The notes beneath the pieces are model-generated. The model was not told the DNA's origin, made no database searches, and saw nothing but the letters and a program-made list of their open reading frames with translations. Of a stretch of 64,000 bases of DNA, positions 15,150 to 25,514 are shown piece by piece. Source of the stretch: Streptosporangium sandarakinum (GTDB lineage Bacteria; Actinomycetota; Actinomycetes; Streptosporangiales; Streptosporangiaceae). The stretch's first letter is position 1. Every line of letters starts with the position of its first letter. The stretch lies in NCBI RefSeq assembly GCF_013409935.1, contig NZ_JACCCO010000002.1, positions 868,001 through 932,000 on the forward strand, written 5' to 3'. A program made the translations under genes and the position numbers.

Positions 15150-17744
15150 TCAGGTGATCCGGCGGGTCAGGGTGACCCTGGTCCGGGTGAAAACCCCCGC
15201 GACCAGCGCCGCCAGCAGCGGCAGGCCGACCACCAGCGCGGCGAGGAAGAGCCAGGGGAGCTCAACCGGCGGCAGCCGGTCGAGGAACGACGACGGGTCG
15301 GGCGCCCAGGCGCGGTAGCCGTACGGCATCGACGACCCGGCCACCACGATCCCGGCGGGGATCCCCGCGAGGGCGCCGGCCAGCGCGCCGAGACCGGCGA
15401 TGAACCCCGCCTGGCCGGCGACGACCAGCCTCCGGGTGCCGGGTCTCGCGCCGACGGCGGCCATGGTGGCGAGGTCGGGACGCAGGTCGGCCGCGGCGAG
15501 GCCGGTGGCGGCGAGCGTGCCGCCCAGCGCCAGGACCGCCGCCGCCAGGAACAGCAGCGGCTTGACGAAGCCGTACGAGTCGAGGTCACGCACGAAGGTC
15601 ACGCCGACCGGGCCGGCCATGATCGCCAGTTCCCGCCCCAGCCTGACCTCCTGCTCCTCGGTGAGCCGGACGGAGGAGGGGGCGGCGTACAGCACGCGCG
15701 CCTCGGGCTTCAGGCCGAGGGCGGGCAGGGCCGAGACGGGGAGCACCGCGACGGCGCGCCGGGGGTCGGCGGCCCGCGCCACGACCGCGGGAACGGTGAG
15801 ATCCCTCGGAGCCTCGGATGAGTCGTGGCTGGCGAAGTGCACGGCGGACAACCGCAGCCGCCCGTCGCGCACCAGGCGCGGGTCGAACACCACGGCCCTG
15901 CCCGCGGCGAACGCCGCCGCCGCGACCGGGTCCCGCCGTCCCTGGACGAACTCCAGCAGCCGCCCGTCCCCCACCGGCAGGCTCACGCCGAAGGGGTTGC
16001 CGAGGTACATGCCGTCCGCAGCGTCGAGGTGTCCGACCGAGAGCTCCACGGCGGCTCCCCGGGTGTCGCGGAGCGCGACGGCCTCGATCAGCGGCGCGCC
16101 GGGCAGGGCGCGCTCGACGATCGTCCTGGCCCTGGCCCACCGGGCGTCGTCGAGGCGCGAGCCGTTGATCTCCACGGTCCCGGCCGGAACCGTCGGGTGG
16201 AAGGCGTCGCGCCGTTCGGCGAGGGCGCTGTCGAACGCGACGGCCGCCATCGTGAAGGCGGCGGCCGCCGTCAGGACCGCCGCGACGGCGGAAGCGGTGC
16301 GGCCCCGGTTGCGGGCCGCGTCGCGGGCGGCCAGCCGCAGCGGCAGCGGCAGCGCCCTGGCGGCCGCCGCCGCGAGCCGGACCATGGAAGGCGTCAGCGC
16401 GACCAGCCCCAGCAGGGCCAGGATCTCCGCGGCGAGGACCCAGACCCGGTCGGACCCGATGGCGCGCACGGCGGCCACGGCTCCCGCGACGACCAGGACC
16501 GCTCCGATGATCGGACGGCCCGCGCGGTCACGCGCCGTACTCCGGCGCCCGGCGAGCACCGCCGCGACGTCCTGCCGGGCCGCCCGTACGGCGGGCAGCA
16601 CCGCCGCCGCCACCCCGCTGGCCGCCCCCAGCGCGGCGACGGCCAGCACCGGCACCCAGGGGACGTCCAGCGGACCCACTCCGCCGATCAGCCGGCCCGC
16701 CTCCAGCACGGCCGACAGCGCCCCGAGGCCGACGCCCAGCACCAGCCCGAACAGCGCCGCGCCGCCGCCCAGCACCACCCCGTCGGCCAGCAGCACCATC
16801 CGCACCTGCCCCGGTGAGCCGCCCTGCGCCGCGACCAGCGCCAGCTCCCGCCGACGCCGCCGCGCCCCCACCGCGAACGCCGGACCGGCCAGCAGCACCA
16901 CCTCCAGCACCCCCATGATCACGGCCAGGCCGATGGCCACGACGTCCTTGGTGTCGTGGTAGCCGTACGCGTCGCGGGCCTCGACGGGGGCCTGGACGTC
17001 CAGGGACGCACGGCTCAGCCTGCGGACGTCGGCCATGGTCACCGGCTTCGGGGTGTCGGCCAGCCAGCCGGTGCCGCGCCCGTCGGCCCTGTCGAACAGC
17101 AGGGTGCCCGGAAGGCCGATGATCTCCGCGCTCTTCGTCTGGTGCGGGTGCTCGACGACCCCGACCACCCGCATCGGGGTCAGCTTGAAGGTCACGGCCG
17201 GTGTCGTGCCGAACCGCATCCCCCGCTCCTCCGCGCCGGGGGTCACCACGATCTCGCCGGGCGCGGCCGGGAGGCGGCCCCGCAGCAGGTGGTACATCCC
17301 CTTCGTCAGGGGGTCTCGCAGGTCCAGCTCGCGCGCGGACGCGTTGTCGTAGCCGCGCTCACCCCGGAAGTCGGCGCTTCCCTCGTTCGCCGGGATGATC
17401 CGGGCCCCGGGCCCGAGCAGCCTCATGACCTCGGCCGGCGAGGTGGGCGTCGATGCGCGGCCGTCGGTATCGGGCCGCCCGAGTGTCACGATCCGCAGGT
17501 CGGCGGTGCCGATCCGCGCGGTGAGCCCCTCCCTCCGGGTGATGTCCGCCGTCGCGGCGAAGATCAGGGCGAAGACGATGACCAGGACGGGCAGGCCGAC
17601 CATCGTCACGATCAGCGCGCTGCGGCCCCGGGCCCGCAGCGCGTCCCGCCGGGAGATCCGCAGCGCCGCCAGGAAGGCGGCCGGCCGGGAACGCGCGGCT
17701 CCCGTCGTCCCGGTGCGCGTCATGACGGGTGCCGGGGCGCTCAT
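15150..17744 (-). CDS. FtsX-family ABC transporter permease
   Basis: 864 residues with the double-FtsX layout: an N-terminal membrane segment (SALIVTMVGLPVLVIVFALIFAA), a periplasmic domain of about 200 residues, three segments near 270-410, a further group of segments near 430-520, a second extracellular domain and three C-terminal segments ending in a basic TRTRVTLTRRIT. This is the permease of a MacB/LolCE-like exporter, in which energy from the ATPase drives extracellular-domain motion. Its ATG overlaps the ATPase stop by four bases. The substrate is unknown; regulation by the co-encoded PadR suggests response to a drug-like or peptide ligand, which is inference. Confidence 0.85.
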   Translation of the reverse strand: MSAPAPVMTRTGTTGAARSRPAAFLAALRISRRDALRARGRSALIVTMVGLPVLVIVFALIFAATADITRREGLTARIGTADLRIVTLGRPDTDGRASTPTSPAEVMRLLGPGARIIPANEGSADFRGERGYDNASARELDLRDPLTKGMYHLLRGRLPAAPGEIVVTPGAEERGMRFGTTPAVTFKLTPMRVVGVVEHPHQTKSAEIIGLPGTLLFDRADGRGTGWLADTPKPVTMADVRRLSRASLDVQAPVEARDAYGYHDTKDVVAIGLAVIMGVLEVVLLAGPAFAVGARRRRRELALVAAQGGSPGQVRMVLLADGVVLGGGAALFGLVLGVGLGALSAVLEAGRLIGGVGPLDVPWVPVLAVAALGAASGVAAAVLPAVRAARQDVAAVLAGRRSTARDRAGRPIIGAVLVVAGAVAAVRAIGSDRVWVLAAEILALLGLVALTPSMVRLAAAAARALPLPLRLAARDAARNRGRTASAVAAVLTAAAAFTMAAVAFDSALAERRDAFHPTVPAGTVEINGSRLDDARWARARTIVERALPGAPLIEAVALRDTRGAAVELSVGHLDAADGMYLGNPFGVSLPVGDGRLLEFVQGRRDPVAAAAFAAGRAVVFDPRLVRDGRLRLSAVHFASHDSSEAPRDLTVPAVVARAADPRRAVAVLPVSALPALGLKPEARVLYAAPSSVRLTEEQEVRLGRELAIMAGPVGVTFVRDLDSYGFVKPLLFLAAAVLALGGTLAATGLAAADLRPDLATMAAVGARPGTRRLVVAGQAGFIAGLGALAGALAGIPAGIVVAGSSMPYGYRAWAPDPSSFLDRLPPVELPWLFLAALVVGLPLLAALVAGVFTRTRVTLTRRIT

Positions 17745-18448
17745 CGGGCGCTCTCCAGCGGCGCGGTGGCGGTGTCGGCGACCCGGCCGTCGCGCAGGAA
17801 GACCACCCGGTCGGCCCAGGCCGCGTAGCGGGGCTCGTGGGTGACGAGCAGGACCGCCGCCCCGGCGTCGCAGCGGGCGCGCAGGAGCTGGAGGATCTCG
17901 TCGCCGGTCGGGGTGTCGAGGGCGCCGGTCGGCTCGTCGGCCAGGATCAGCCGCCGCTCCCCGGCCAGGGCGCGGGCGATCGCCACCCGCTGGCGCTGGC
18001 CACCGGAGATCTCGTCGGGGAAGCGGTCGGCGACCTCGGCGAGGCCGACCTCGGCGAGCACCTCCAGCGCCTGGCGGCGGGCGTCCCGGAAGCGGATCCC
18101 GTCCAGCTCGCGCGGCAGCGTCACGTTCTCCAGGGCGGTGAGCGAGGGGATCAGGTTGAGGTCCTGGAAGACGTAGCCGACGTGCCGGCGGCGCAGCGCG
18201 GCGAGCTCCCCGGCCGGGAGGCGCGACAGCGAGACGCCCTCCACGACCACGTCGCCCGAGGTGGGCCGGTCGAGGCCGCCCGCGACGTTGAGCAGGGTGG
18301 ACTTGCCGGACCCGGACGGGCCCATCACCGCCACCAGCTCCCCGGCCTCGACCGCGAGGCTCACCTCCGAGAGGGCCGTCACGGCTCCCGGGCCGTCTCC
18401 GTGCAGGCGGCCGACGTCCGTGAGCCGGACGACCGGATCGAAACTCAT
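17741..18448 (-). CDS. ABC transporter ATP-binding protein (MacB/LolD type)
   Basis: 235 residues with every motif in place: Walker A MGPSGSGKSTLLN, Q-loop VFQDLNLIPSLTALENV, signature ISGGQRQRVAIARAL, Walker B RLILADEPTGALDT and H-loop LLVTHEPRYA. The length and PTGALDTPTGDEI wording are typical of LolD/MacB-like subunits working with FtsX permeases. The ATG at 18448 overlaps the PadR stop, and its own stop overlaps the permease start, giving a tight three-gene operon; an upstream in-frame extension through the PadR gene is not used. Confidence 0.92.
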   Translation of the reverse strand: MSFDPVVRLTDVGRLHGDGPGAVTALSEVSLAVEAGELVAVMGPSGSGKSTLLNVAGGLDRPTSGDVVVEGVSLSRLPAGELAALRRRHVGYVFQDLNLIPSLTALENVTLPRELDGIRFRDARRQALEVLAEVGLAEVADRFPDEISGGQRQRVAIARALAGERRLILADEPTGALDTPTGDEILQLLRARCDAGAAVLLVTHEPRYAAWADRVVFLRDGRVADTATAPLESAR

Positions 18449-18972
18449 GCTTGTCTCTCCTGCGTCTGGGGGGAGGCCGCGAGCACGGCCTCGCAGTGGT
18501 CGAGCCAGCGCTGCTCGGCCTCGGCCTGGAAGATCATGGAGTCGAGCACCAGCCGCTGGGCCGGGTCCTCCGCGCTCGCCCGCCTGGCGCGGGTGAGCCG
18601 CTGGAGGGTGCCCATGGTCGCGGTGCGCTGGGCCTGGATGATCGGGCGCACGTCCGCCCCGGCGGTGACCGCCATCGCGAGCTTGATGACCAGCTCGTCC
18701 CGGGGCCGGTCGGCCTGGGCGACGGGGGTGCCGAACCATCGCGCCATCTCGGCCCGACCGGCCTCGGTGATCGTGTAGACGACCCGGCCCTGATCGTCCT
18801 GCTCGCCGGGGGCCACCAGGCCGTCGCGTTCCAGGCGGGAGAGCGTCGTGTAGACCTGGCCGATGTTGAGCGGCCAGGTCGCCCCCGTCGACGCCTCGAA
18901 CTCCGCCCGCAACTGGTAGCCGTAGCGGGGCCCCCGGCTGAGCAGGGCCAGCAGCCCTTGTCGGATCGCCAT
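18445..18972 (-). CDS. PadR family transcriptional regulator
   Basis: 175 residues. The N-terminal winged helix is clear (ALLSRGPRYGYQLRAEFE, then LNIGQVYTTLSRLERDGLV and the wing QDDQGRVVYTITEAG), followed by the PadR C-terminal helical dimerisation segment. It is the first gene of the ABC operon and starts three bases from a perfect 24-bp palindrome, so it very probably represses itself and the transporter. No SD precedes the ATG at 18972; a leaderless message is plausible. PadR proteins usually release DNA on binding a small ligand. Confidence 0.88.
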   Translation of the reverse strand: MAIRQGLLALLSRGPRYGYQLRAEFEASTGATWPLNIGQVYTTLSRLERDGLVAPGEQDDQGRVVYTITEAGRAEMARWFGTPVAQADRPRDELVIKLAMAVTAGADVRPIIQAQRTATMGTLQRLTRARRASAEDPAQRLVLDSMIFQAEAEQRWLDHCEAVLAASPQTQERQA

Positions 18973-18974
18973 GG

Positions 18975-18998
18975 ATACTGAGTATGCATACTCAGTAT
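18975..18998. promoter_or_regulatory. Perfect 24-bp palindromic operator for PadR
   Basis: Half-site ATACTGAGTATG followed directly by its exact reverse complement. Each half contains ATAC and GTAT, the short motifs common in PadR operators. It abuts the padR-like start codon and lies 62 bases from the divergent FHA gene, so it may control both. It contains TATGCATA, which could double as a -10. Confidence 0.8.
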
Positions 18999-19060
18999 GG
19001 TCACGGCAAGAGATCCGCATATTCTGGACAGGTTCCGGCGCCGGGGCGGATACTCGGGGG

Positions 19061-19606
19061 ATGAGCTCGCCGCCTCCCCCGTCCCGCGCGTCCGATGGGG
19101 ACCGCGACCGCGCCATCAACGAGCTCCGCGACCGCGCCGTCGAGGGCCGCCTCTCGCATGAGACGTTCCTCGGCCGGGTCGACATGGCACTGCGCGCCCG
19201 CAGCCAGGGCGAGCTGGAGAACCTGGTCGCCGACCTGCCGCCGCGCGGCCGGCTGCGGCGGATGGTGACCGACGTCGTCGCCTCGGCGTCCGACTTCACC
19301 CGCCGGGTCGAGTCGGCCTGGCGACGCCCCCGGCTGCCCCGCCTCGCACTGCCCGGAGACGACCGCGTCCGCTACGTGGTGGGCCGGGGCTCGGCCTGCG
19401 ACCTGGTGCTGGCCGACCTGACCGTCTCACGGGTGCACGCCGAGCTGCGCCGCGCCGAGGACGGCTGGATCGTCGTCGATCTCGGCTCGCTCAACGGCAC
19501 CCGGCTGAACGACTGGCGGCTGGTCGGGCCGGCCCCGGTACGGCCGGGCGACGTGCTGTCCTTCGGTGACTGCGGTTTCCTCGTGATCACGCCTCAACTG
19601 GCCTGA
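19061..19606 (+). CDS. DUF1707 and FHA domain protein
   Basis: 181 residues. Residues 13-60 are the DUF1707 helix pair (RDRAINELRDRAVEGRLSHETFLGRVDMAL); from about residue 105 a forkhead-associated domain follows with the phosphothreonine-binding signature GRGSACDLVLADLTVSRVHAEL and the LGSLNGTRLN turn. FHA domains bind phosphothreonine on partner proteins, so it probably reads a Ser/Thr kinase signal. No membrane segment is seen. The ATG at 19061 has GGGGG upstream; an in-frame ATG at 18971 would run through the operator and is rejected. It ends six bases before the convergent MFS gene. Confidence 0.82.
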   Translation: MSSPPPPSRASDGDRDRAINELRDRAVEGRLSHETFLGRVDMALRARSQGELENLVADLPPRGRLRRMVTDVVASASDFTRRVESAWRRPRLPRLALPGDDRVRYVVGRGSACDLVLADLTVSRVHAELRRAEDGWIVVDLGSLNGTRLNDWRLVGPAPVRPGDVLSFGDCGFLVITPQLA

Positions 19607-19612
19607 ACCGGG

Positions 19613-21091
19613 TCACGCCCCGGCCGGCTCCGGTCCCTCACCCGCGCGCGCCGTGACCCCGGGCTCCTCCCCCGCCCCGTCCCCGGCCTCGGAAGCCTCG
19701 GAGACCCCGGCGGCACCGGCGGCGTCGGCGGCACCGGCGGCGTCCACCGTCCGCATCGTCTCGGCGGTGATGGGGTAGCGCAGCGTGAGCAGCACGCTGA
19801 CCCCGGCCGCGAGCGCGGGGATCAGCGCTCCGCCGTACAGGGCGGCGGCGATCGCCGAGTCCGGCTGGATCACCGCCTCCGAGGCGGAGGACTCCACGAA
19901 TCCCGTCGCGCCGAGCAGCCAGCCCAGCACCAGCGCGCCGAGCGCGAAGACCACGGTCTCGCAGGCCGTCCACAGACCGGTGAACACCCCGGCGCGGCGC
20001 CTGCCGGTGACCGCCGCGTCATGGACGACCACGTCCGAGAGCATGGAGAACTGCAGGAGCTGGAACCCGGCGTAGCCGACGCCGACGACGAGCACGCAGG
20101 CGTGCGCGTAGCCCGTGCCGAACCGGTCGGAGAGCGCCATCGCGGCCGTGCCGGCGGTGAACAGCGCCGCCGACAGCACCATCGCGCCGCGCTTGTCGTA
20201 ACGCCGCGACAGCCACATCCACAGCGGCATGGTGACCAGCAGCGGCCCGACCACGCACAGGAAGAGCGTGGTGGTCGCCCCGGGCGCGTCGAGGACGTAG
20301 GTGGCGAAGTACGGCGCGCCCGCCAGCAGGGTGCCCGCGGCGAACATCTGCGCGCAGCTCAGGGCGAGCAGGACCAGGAACGGCCGGCTGGAGCGGGCCG
20401 CGGCGAACTGCGCCCGCAGCGACGGCTCGGCCTCGGCCCGGCCGGCCAGCGGGGCGCGGGCCGTACCGGTGACGGAGGCGAGCATGGACACCAGCAGCAC
20501 CGCGCCGATGACCAGGCCCATGAGCCGGTAGCCGGTCACCTCGGTCCCGGCGAGGGCCGGCGCGCCGGCCCCGGACAGCAGGATCGCCAGGCCCAGGAAG
20601 ACCATCTTCCACTGCAGCAGCGACGACCGTTCGTGGTAGTCGTCGGTCATCTCGGTGGCCATCGCCTTGTAGGGCACCTCGTAGAAGGCGTAGGCGGTGG
20701 CGGTGAGGAAGTAGCAGACGGTGACGTACAGCGCGGCGGGCAGGCCGGTCAGGGGCGGCCCGGCGAACGTCAGCGCGAAGGTCACCGGCAGGGTGACCGC
20801 GCCCAGCAGCATCCAGGGGCGGCGCGGGCCGAGCCGGGAGACCGTGCGGTCGGAGCGCTGGCCCACCCAGGGGTTGATGACCATGTCCCAGAGCTTGGGC
20901 AGGAAGGCCACCGCGCCGGCGATCCAGGCGGGCACGGCCAGCACGTTGGTCATGTAGAACAGCAGCAGCAGGCCCGGGACCGTGGAGAACGTCGCGGTGC
21001 AGACCGATCCGACCCCGTAGCCGACGCGCACCCCGCGCGGCACGGTGACGGCGGCTCCGACTGGGCGGGGGGTGGGAGCCGGTGTGATCAT
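19613..21091 (-). CDS. MFS transporter of the glycoside-pentoside-hexuronide:cation (GPH) type
   Basis: About 492 residues with twelve hydrophobic segments. The loop DMVINPWVGQRSDR between segments 2 and 3, GPRRPWMLLGA, and FYEVPYKAMATEMTDDYHERSSL are typical of GPH (MelB-like, MFS_2) carriers, which symport sugars with H+ or Na+. The C-terminus is an Ala/Gly/Glu-rich tail without homology. The start is the ATG at 21091; a GTG at 21109 is the alternative. The substrate is not evident from the neighbours (FHA protein and divergent dacB). Confidence 0.82.
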   Translation of the reverse strand: MITPAPTPRPVGAAVTVPRGVRVGYGVGSVCTATFSTVPGLLLLFYMTNVLAVPAWIAGAVAFLPKLWDMVINPWVGQRSDRTVSRLGPRRPWMLLGAVTLPVTFALTFAGPPLTGLPAALYVTVCYFLTATAYAFYEVPYKAMATEMTDDYHERSSLLQWKMVFLGLAILLSGAGAPALAGTEVTGYRLMGLVIGAVLLVSMLASVTGTARAPLAGRAEAEPSLRAQFAAARSSRPFLVLLALSCAQMFAAGTLLAGAPYFATYVLDAPGATTTLFLCVVGPLLVTMPLWMWLSRRYDKRGAMVLSAALFTAGTAAMALSDRFGTGYAHACVLVVGVGYAGFQLLQFSMLSDVVVHDAAVTGRRRAGVFTGLWTACETVVFALGALVLGWLLGATGFVESSASEAVIQPDSAIAAALYGGALIPALAAGVSVLLTLRYPITAETMRTVDAAGAADAAGAAGVSEASEAGDGAGEEPGVTARAGEGPEPAGA

Positions 21092-21212
21092 TGCCACATT
21101 CAACCCCACTCACCGGTCACTTGATAGGGGTGAAAGATACGAACATTTCCGTATTGTCGGCCAGGCCGCCGGTGCCGATGATCTCCGCAGACGCCTAGCA
21201 CCTGGAGACACC

Positions 21213-22778
21213 GTGCGGCCCTCGCGACGTACCACCCTCTCTCTTTCGGCCATCCTGCTCACCGGCCTCACCTGGGCCACGACCGGCTCGGCCGCCCCGG
21301 CCGGCGCCCTCGGACCGGCCCCCGGCGTGGCGGACCTGGTCAAGGACATCGACCAGATCCTCGGCGACGCCCGGCTCACTCCGGCGCGGGCGGGGGTGGT
21401 GGTCCGCAGCGCCGCCTCCGGCGAGGAGCTCTACGCCCTGGACTCCGGCAAGATCCTCACCCCCGCCTCCAACACCAAGCTGCTGACCTCCGCCGCCGCC
21501 GTGGAGAACCTCGGCCTGGACTTCCGCTTCACCACGAGCGTGCTGTCCACCGGCCGTCGGGCGGGCTCGGCCCTGGCCGGGGACCTCTACCTCAGGGGGA
21601 CCGGCGACCCGACCATGCTCGCCGCCGACTACGACGCGCTGGCCGCCGAGGTCGCCGCCTCGGGCATCAAGGTGGTCACCGGCAGGCTCGTCGCCGACGA
21701 CACCTGGTTCGACGACGTACGGCTCGGCACCGACTGGGCCTGGGACGACGAGCCCTACTACTACGCGGCGCAGATCTCGGCGCTGACCGCCTCCCCCAAC
21801 ACCGACTACGACGCCGGCACCGTCATCGTCTCGGTGGCCCCCGGGGACGCCGCGGGCAAGCGGCCCAAGGTCACCACCACGCCAGAGACGGACCACCTGA
21901 AGATCGAGAACCGCGCGGTGACCGGCGCCGAGACGGACGTCACCATCGAGCGCCGGCACGGCACGAACACCGTGGTGATCACCGGCACCGTCGCGGACGA
22001 GCAGCAGGAGTGGGTCACCGTCGACGACCCCACGGCCTACGCCACCTCGCTGTTCCGCGCGTCGCTGGCCCGGCACGGGGTGCGGGTGCTGGGCGGCGCG
22101 GCCCGCGCGGCGGTCCCGGAGGGCGCCGCCGCCGTGGCCTCGCACGAGTCGATGCCGCTCCGCGAGCTGCTGGTGCCGTTCATGAAGCTCAGCAACAACA
22201 TGCACGCCGAGATCCTCACCAAGGCGATCGGGCGCAAGGTCTCGGGCGCCGGGACATGGAGCGCCGGGCTCGCCGCGATCACCTCCTTCGCCAAGGCGAA
22301 CGGCATGACGACGCTGAACCTGCGGGACGGCTCCGGCCTGTCGCGGATGGACGGCCTGACCCCCGGCGGCCTGACGCGCTACCTCGCCGCGCTGCGCGCC
22401 AAGCCGTGGTTCGACGCCTGGTACGGCGCGCTGCCGATCGCGGGCCAGGCCGACCGCATGGTCGGCGGGACGCTGCGCAGCCGGATGCGCGGCACGCCCG
22501 CCGCCGGGAACGTCCACGCCAAGACCGGCTCGCTGACCGGCGTCACCTCACTGTCGGGCTACGTGACCAGCGCCGACAACGAGCCGCTGGTCTTCTCCGT
22601 CATGCTCAACCAGTACCTGTCCGCCGCTCCCCGGGACATCGAGGACAAGATCGCCGTCCGTCTCGCGCAGTTCCGCCGTGACGCGCCGGTGGACGCGGTC
22701 GTGCAGCTCAAGCAGGAGGCGCAGGCCGAGAACGCCTCGGAGCTGGAATGCTCCTGGCTGAAGCCCGCCCAGTGCTGA
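21213..22778 (+). CDS. dacB: D-alanyl-D-alanine carboxypeptidase/endopeptidase (PBP4, class C)
   Basis: 521 residues from GTG 21213 with GGAG at 21203-21206. A signal peptide (RPSRRTTLSLSAILLTGLTWATTGSAAP) is followed by the S13 peptidase domain: active-site Ser86-X-X-Lys89 (ASNTKLL), SxN motif (LSNNMHAEIL) and KTG box (HAKTGSLTG). A large insertion between the first two motifs is typical of PBP4. It trims or cuts peptidoglycan cross-links outside the membrane. The in-frame ATG at 21045 lies inside the divergent MFS gene and is not used. Confidence 0.9.
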   Translation: MRPSRRTTLSLSAILLTGLTWATTGSAAPAGALGPAPGVADLVKDIDQILGDARLTPARAGVVVRSAASGEELYALDSGKILTPASNTKLLTSAAAVENLGLDFRFTTSVLSTGRRAGSALAGDLYLRGTGDPTMLAADYDALAAEVAASGIKVVTGRLVADDTWFDDVRLGTDWAWDDEPYYYAAQISALTASPNTDYDAGTVIVSVAPGDAAGKRPKVTTTPETDHLKIENRAVTGAETDVTIERRHGTNTVVITGTVADEQQEWVTVDDPTAYATSLFRASLARHGVRVLGGAARAAVPEGAAAVASHESMPLRELLVPFMKLSNNMHAEILTKAIGRKVSGAGTWSAGLAAITSFAKANGMTTLNLRDGSGLSRMDGLTPGGLTRYLAALRAKPWFDAWYGALPIAGQADRMVGGTLRSRMRGTPAAGNVHAKTGSLTGVTSLSGYVTSADNEPLVFSVMLNQYLSAAPRDIEDKIAVRLAQFRRDAPVDAVVQLKQEAQAENASELECSWLKPAQC

Positions 22779-23150
22779 CCCCCGGGTCCTGTCCGGAATC
22801 GATCCTCGATCCCATCCATCACCGACCCTCGACCCCACCCGGAACCGGCCCCCGATCTCACCCGGTGTGACCTGAGGGCCCACCCGGCGTGACCGATCGG
22901 CCCGCCCGGCGCCGATCGACCGGGCAAGATTTTTCCGTCAGCCGGGCCCTCTGCCGCCGCCGTGTCCGCACGGCGGCGGCAGACCAGTTCAGGGGACGAT
23001 TTCCGGACAGACGGGAACGGTCCCAGACGCACCAGCGATCACTTTGGTTTACCGACAGCTCAAGATTTTGTCTGAAATTTCGTGACAGGGGCGTTGTGTC
23101 GCCGCCAGAATACGGGTTCGATCCGGCCTCAACCCTCTGGAGGACTCGAT
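22779..23150. other. 372-bp intergenic region with degenerate repeats and a hairpin
   Basis: From 22790 to 22890 short related units (ATCGATCCTCGATCCCATCC, ACCGACCCTCGACCCCACCC and similar) repeat imperfectly. A strong hairpin follows, then an AT-richer 23030-23100 that probably holds the promoter of the CAP-domain gene. No coding frame is convincing. Confidence 0.55.
22951..22982. terminator. 14-bp perfect hairpin after dacB
   Basis: CTGCCGCCGCCGTG (22951-22964) and its exact complement (22969-22982) with a 4-nt loop. No T-run follows on the plus strand. It is the strongest structure between dacB and the CAP gene. Confidence 0.55.
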
Positions 23151-24134
23151 ATGCGCAGACCGCTGGGGGCACTCGTGTGCCTTGGAACTCTGGCGGCCCT
23201 GAGCGCTCCCGTCGCCGCGAACGCGGCGGCCTCGCCGTCCGCGTGCGACGTCTACGCGGACCGGCCCCTCGTCACCGCCACCGGGAAGATCCACGCGTCC
23301 GCCACGCGGCTCGGCTGCCGCGACACCGCCCTGGTGCGGATCCAGATCAAGCGGGCCGTCGCCGGCGCCGACCCGGTCGTCAAGAGCGGCGCCTACAAGG
23401 GCCGCAACGGGCGGGCCCTCATGACCCTGCGGTGCGCGCCCGGTGTCTACTACACCGTCATCCGCGACAGCCGCGGCCACACCGCCACTTCCAGGGCGGC
23501 CAGGCTCTCGTGCGACCTCTCCTCCACGCCGACCGCCACCCCCTCGCCCACGGGTACGGCCGCCCCCACGGCGTCCCCCACCGCGACCGCCTCCCCCACC
23601 GCGACGGCGAAGCCCACCACGCCGCCCACGCCGCTGCCGACCCTGACCCCCACCGCGACCGCGAAGCCCACCGCGACCGCGACCGCGAAGCCCACCCCGA
23701 CCTCGACCGCGAAGCCCAGCCCCACCTCCACCGCGGGCACGGTCGGCACGGCCGACGAGAACGAGGTGCTGCGCCTGGTCAACGTGGAGCGCGCGAAGGG
23801 CGGCTGCCAGCCGCTCAAGCACGACCCGCAGCTCCGCGCCGCCGCCTACGGCCACTCCGCCGACATGGCCGCCGAGGGCTACTTCAGCCACACCTCCCAG
23901 GACGGCCGCAGCTTCATGGACCGCATCCGCGCGGCGGGCTTCACCGGCGGAACCGGCTGGGCGGAGAACATCGCCATGGGCCAGCCGACCCCGGCCGCCG
24001 TGGTCACCTCCTGGATGAACAGCTCGGGTCACCGGGCCAACATCATGAACTGCAAGTACACCCTCATCGGCGTCGGCGCGGCCAAGAACTCCAAGGGCCA
24101 GATCTACTGGACCCAGGACTTCGCCGCCCGCTGA
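23151..24134 (+). CDS. Secreted CAP/SCP-domain (YkwD-like) protein
   Basis: 327 residues. A signal peptide (RRPLGALVCLGTLAALSAPVAANAA) precedes a Cys-containing N-terminal domain of about 100 residues, a Thr/Pro linker made of repeated TATAKPT units (roughly 125-200) and a CAP domain. The CAP motifs are visible: ENEVLRLVNVERAKGGCQPL, the histidines of AAYGHSADMAAEGYFSHTSQDG, and GWAENIAMGQ, then SSGHRANIMNCKYTLIGVGAA. The TGGAGGA SD sits six bases before ATG 23151. YkwD-like proteins are exported and linked to envelope or development functions in spore-forming bacteria, without a settled activity. Confidence 0.85.
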   Translation: MRRPLGALVCLGTLAALSAPVAANAAASPSACDVYADRPLVTATGKIHASATRLGCRDTALVRIQIKRAVAGADPVVKSGAYKGRNGRALMTLRCAPGVYYTVIRDSRGHTATSRAARLSCDLSSTPTATPSPTGTAAPTASPTATASPTATAKPTTPPTPLPTLTPTATAKPTATATAKPTPTSTAKPSPTSTAGTVGTADENEVLRLVNVERAKGGCQPLKHDPQLRAAAYGHSADMAAEGYFSHTSQDGRSFMDRIRAAGFTGGTGWAENIAMGQPTPAAVVTSWMNSSGHRANIMNCKYTLIGVGAAKNSKGQIYWTQDFAAR

Positions 24135-24494
24135 GACACCGCGGCACGCCGAAGGCGCCGCGAGGCGCTGACCGGCACTGAAAGGCCCTTAGAGCTGAAA
24201 GACACCGAAAGACGCGTCCGGCCCGCTCCCGCCCACGGCGGGGGCCGGCCCGGACGACCCCGGTGACCGCCGGGGTGGCCCCTCGCCGGGCCGCCCCGGC
24301 GGCCCGGTCCCCGCGGCCCAGGCCGCGGGGATCCCTTCCCCCCTCTCCTCCCACCTGGGCCGGGCCGGTTTCCGTACCTCCCCGCGGACGGCCCGGAAAG
24401 CGGAGGAGACGGCGACGCCCCCGCGGAATCGTCCGCGGGGGCGTCGCCGTACCGGGCGCCCCTCCCGGACAGCGGGTCCGGGAGGGGCGTGCCA
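24135..24494. other. 360-bp GC-rich intergenic region between convergent genes
   Basis: Holds the strong ilvC terminator hairpin and short GC-rich repeats; no gene is seen. Confidence 0.5.
24409..24450. terminator. 18-bp perfect hairpin, terminator of the ilvBNC operon
   Basis: Arms 24409-24426 and 24433-24450 (inner arm sequence GACGCCCCCGCGG) pair without mismatch around a 6-nt loop. It lies 44 bases past the ilvC stop and between convergent transcription units, so it could stop both. No T-run. Confidence 0.7.
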
Positions 24495-25484
<990 letters not shown>

Positions 25485-25514
25485 TTGCTTAACCTTTCGG
25501 GTTTCTCGTACGGC

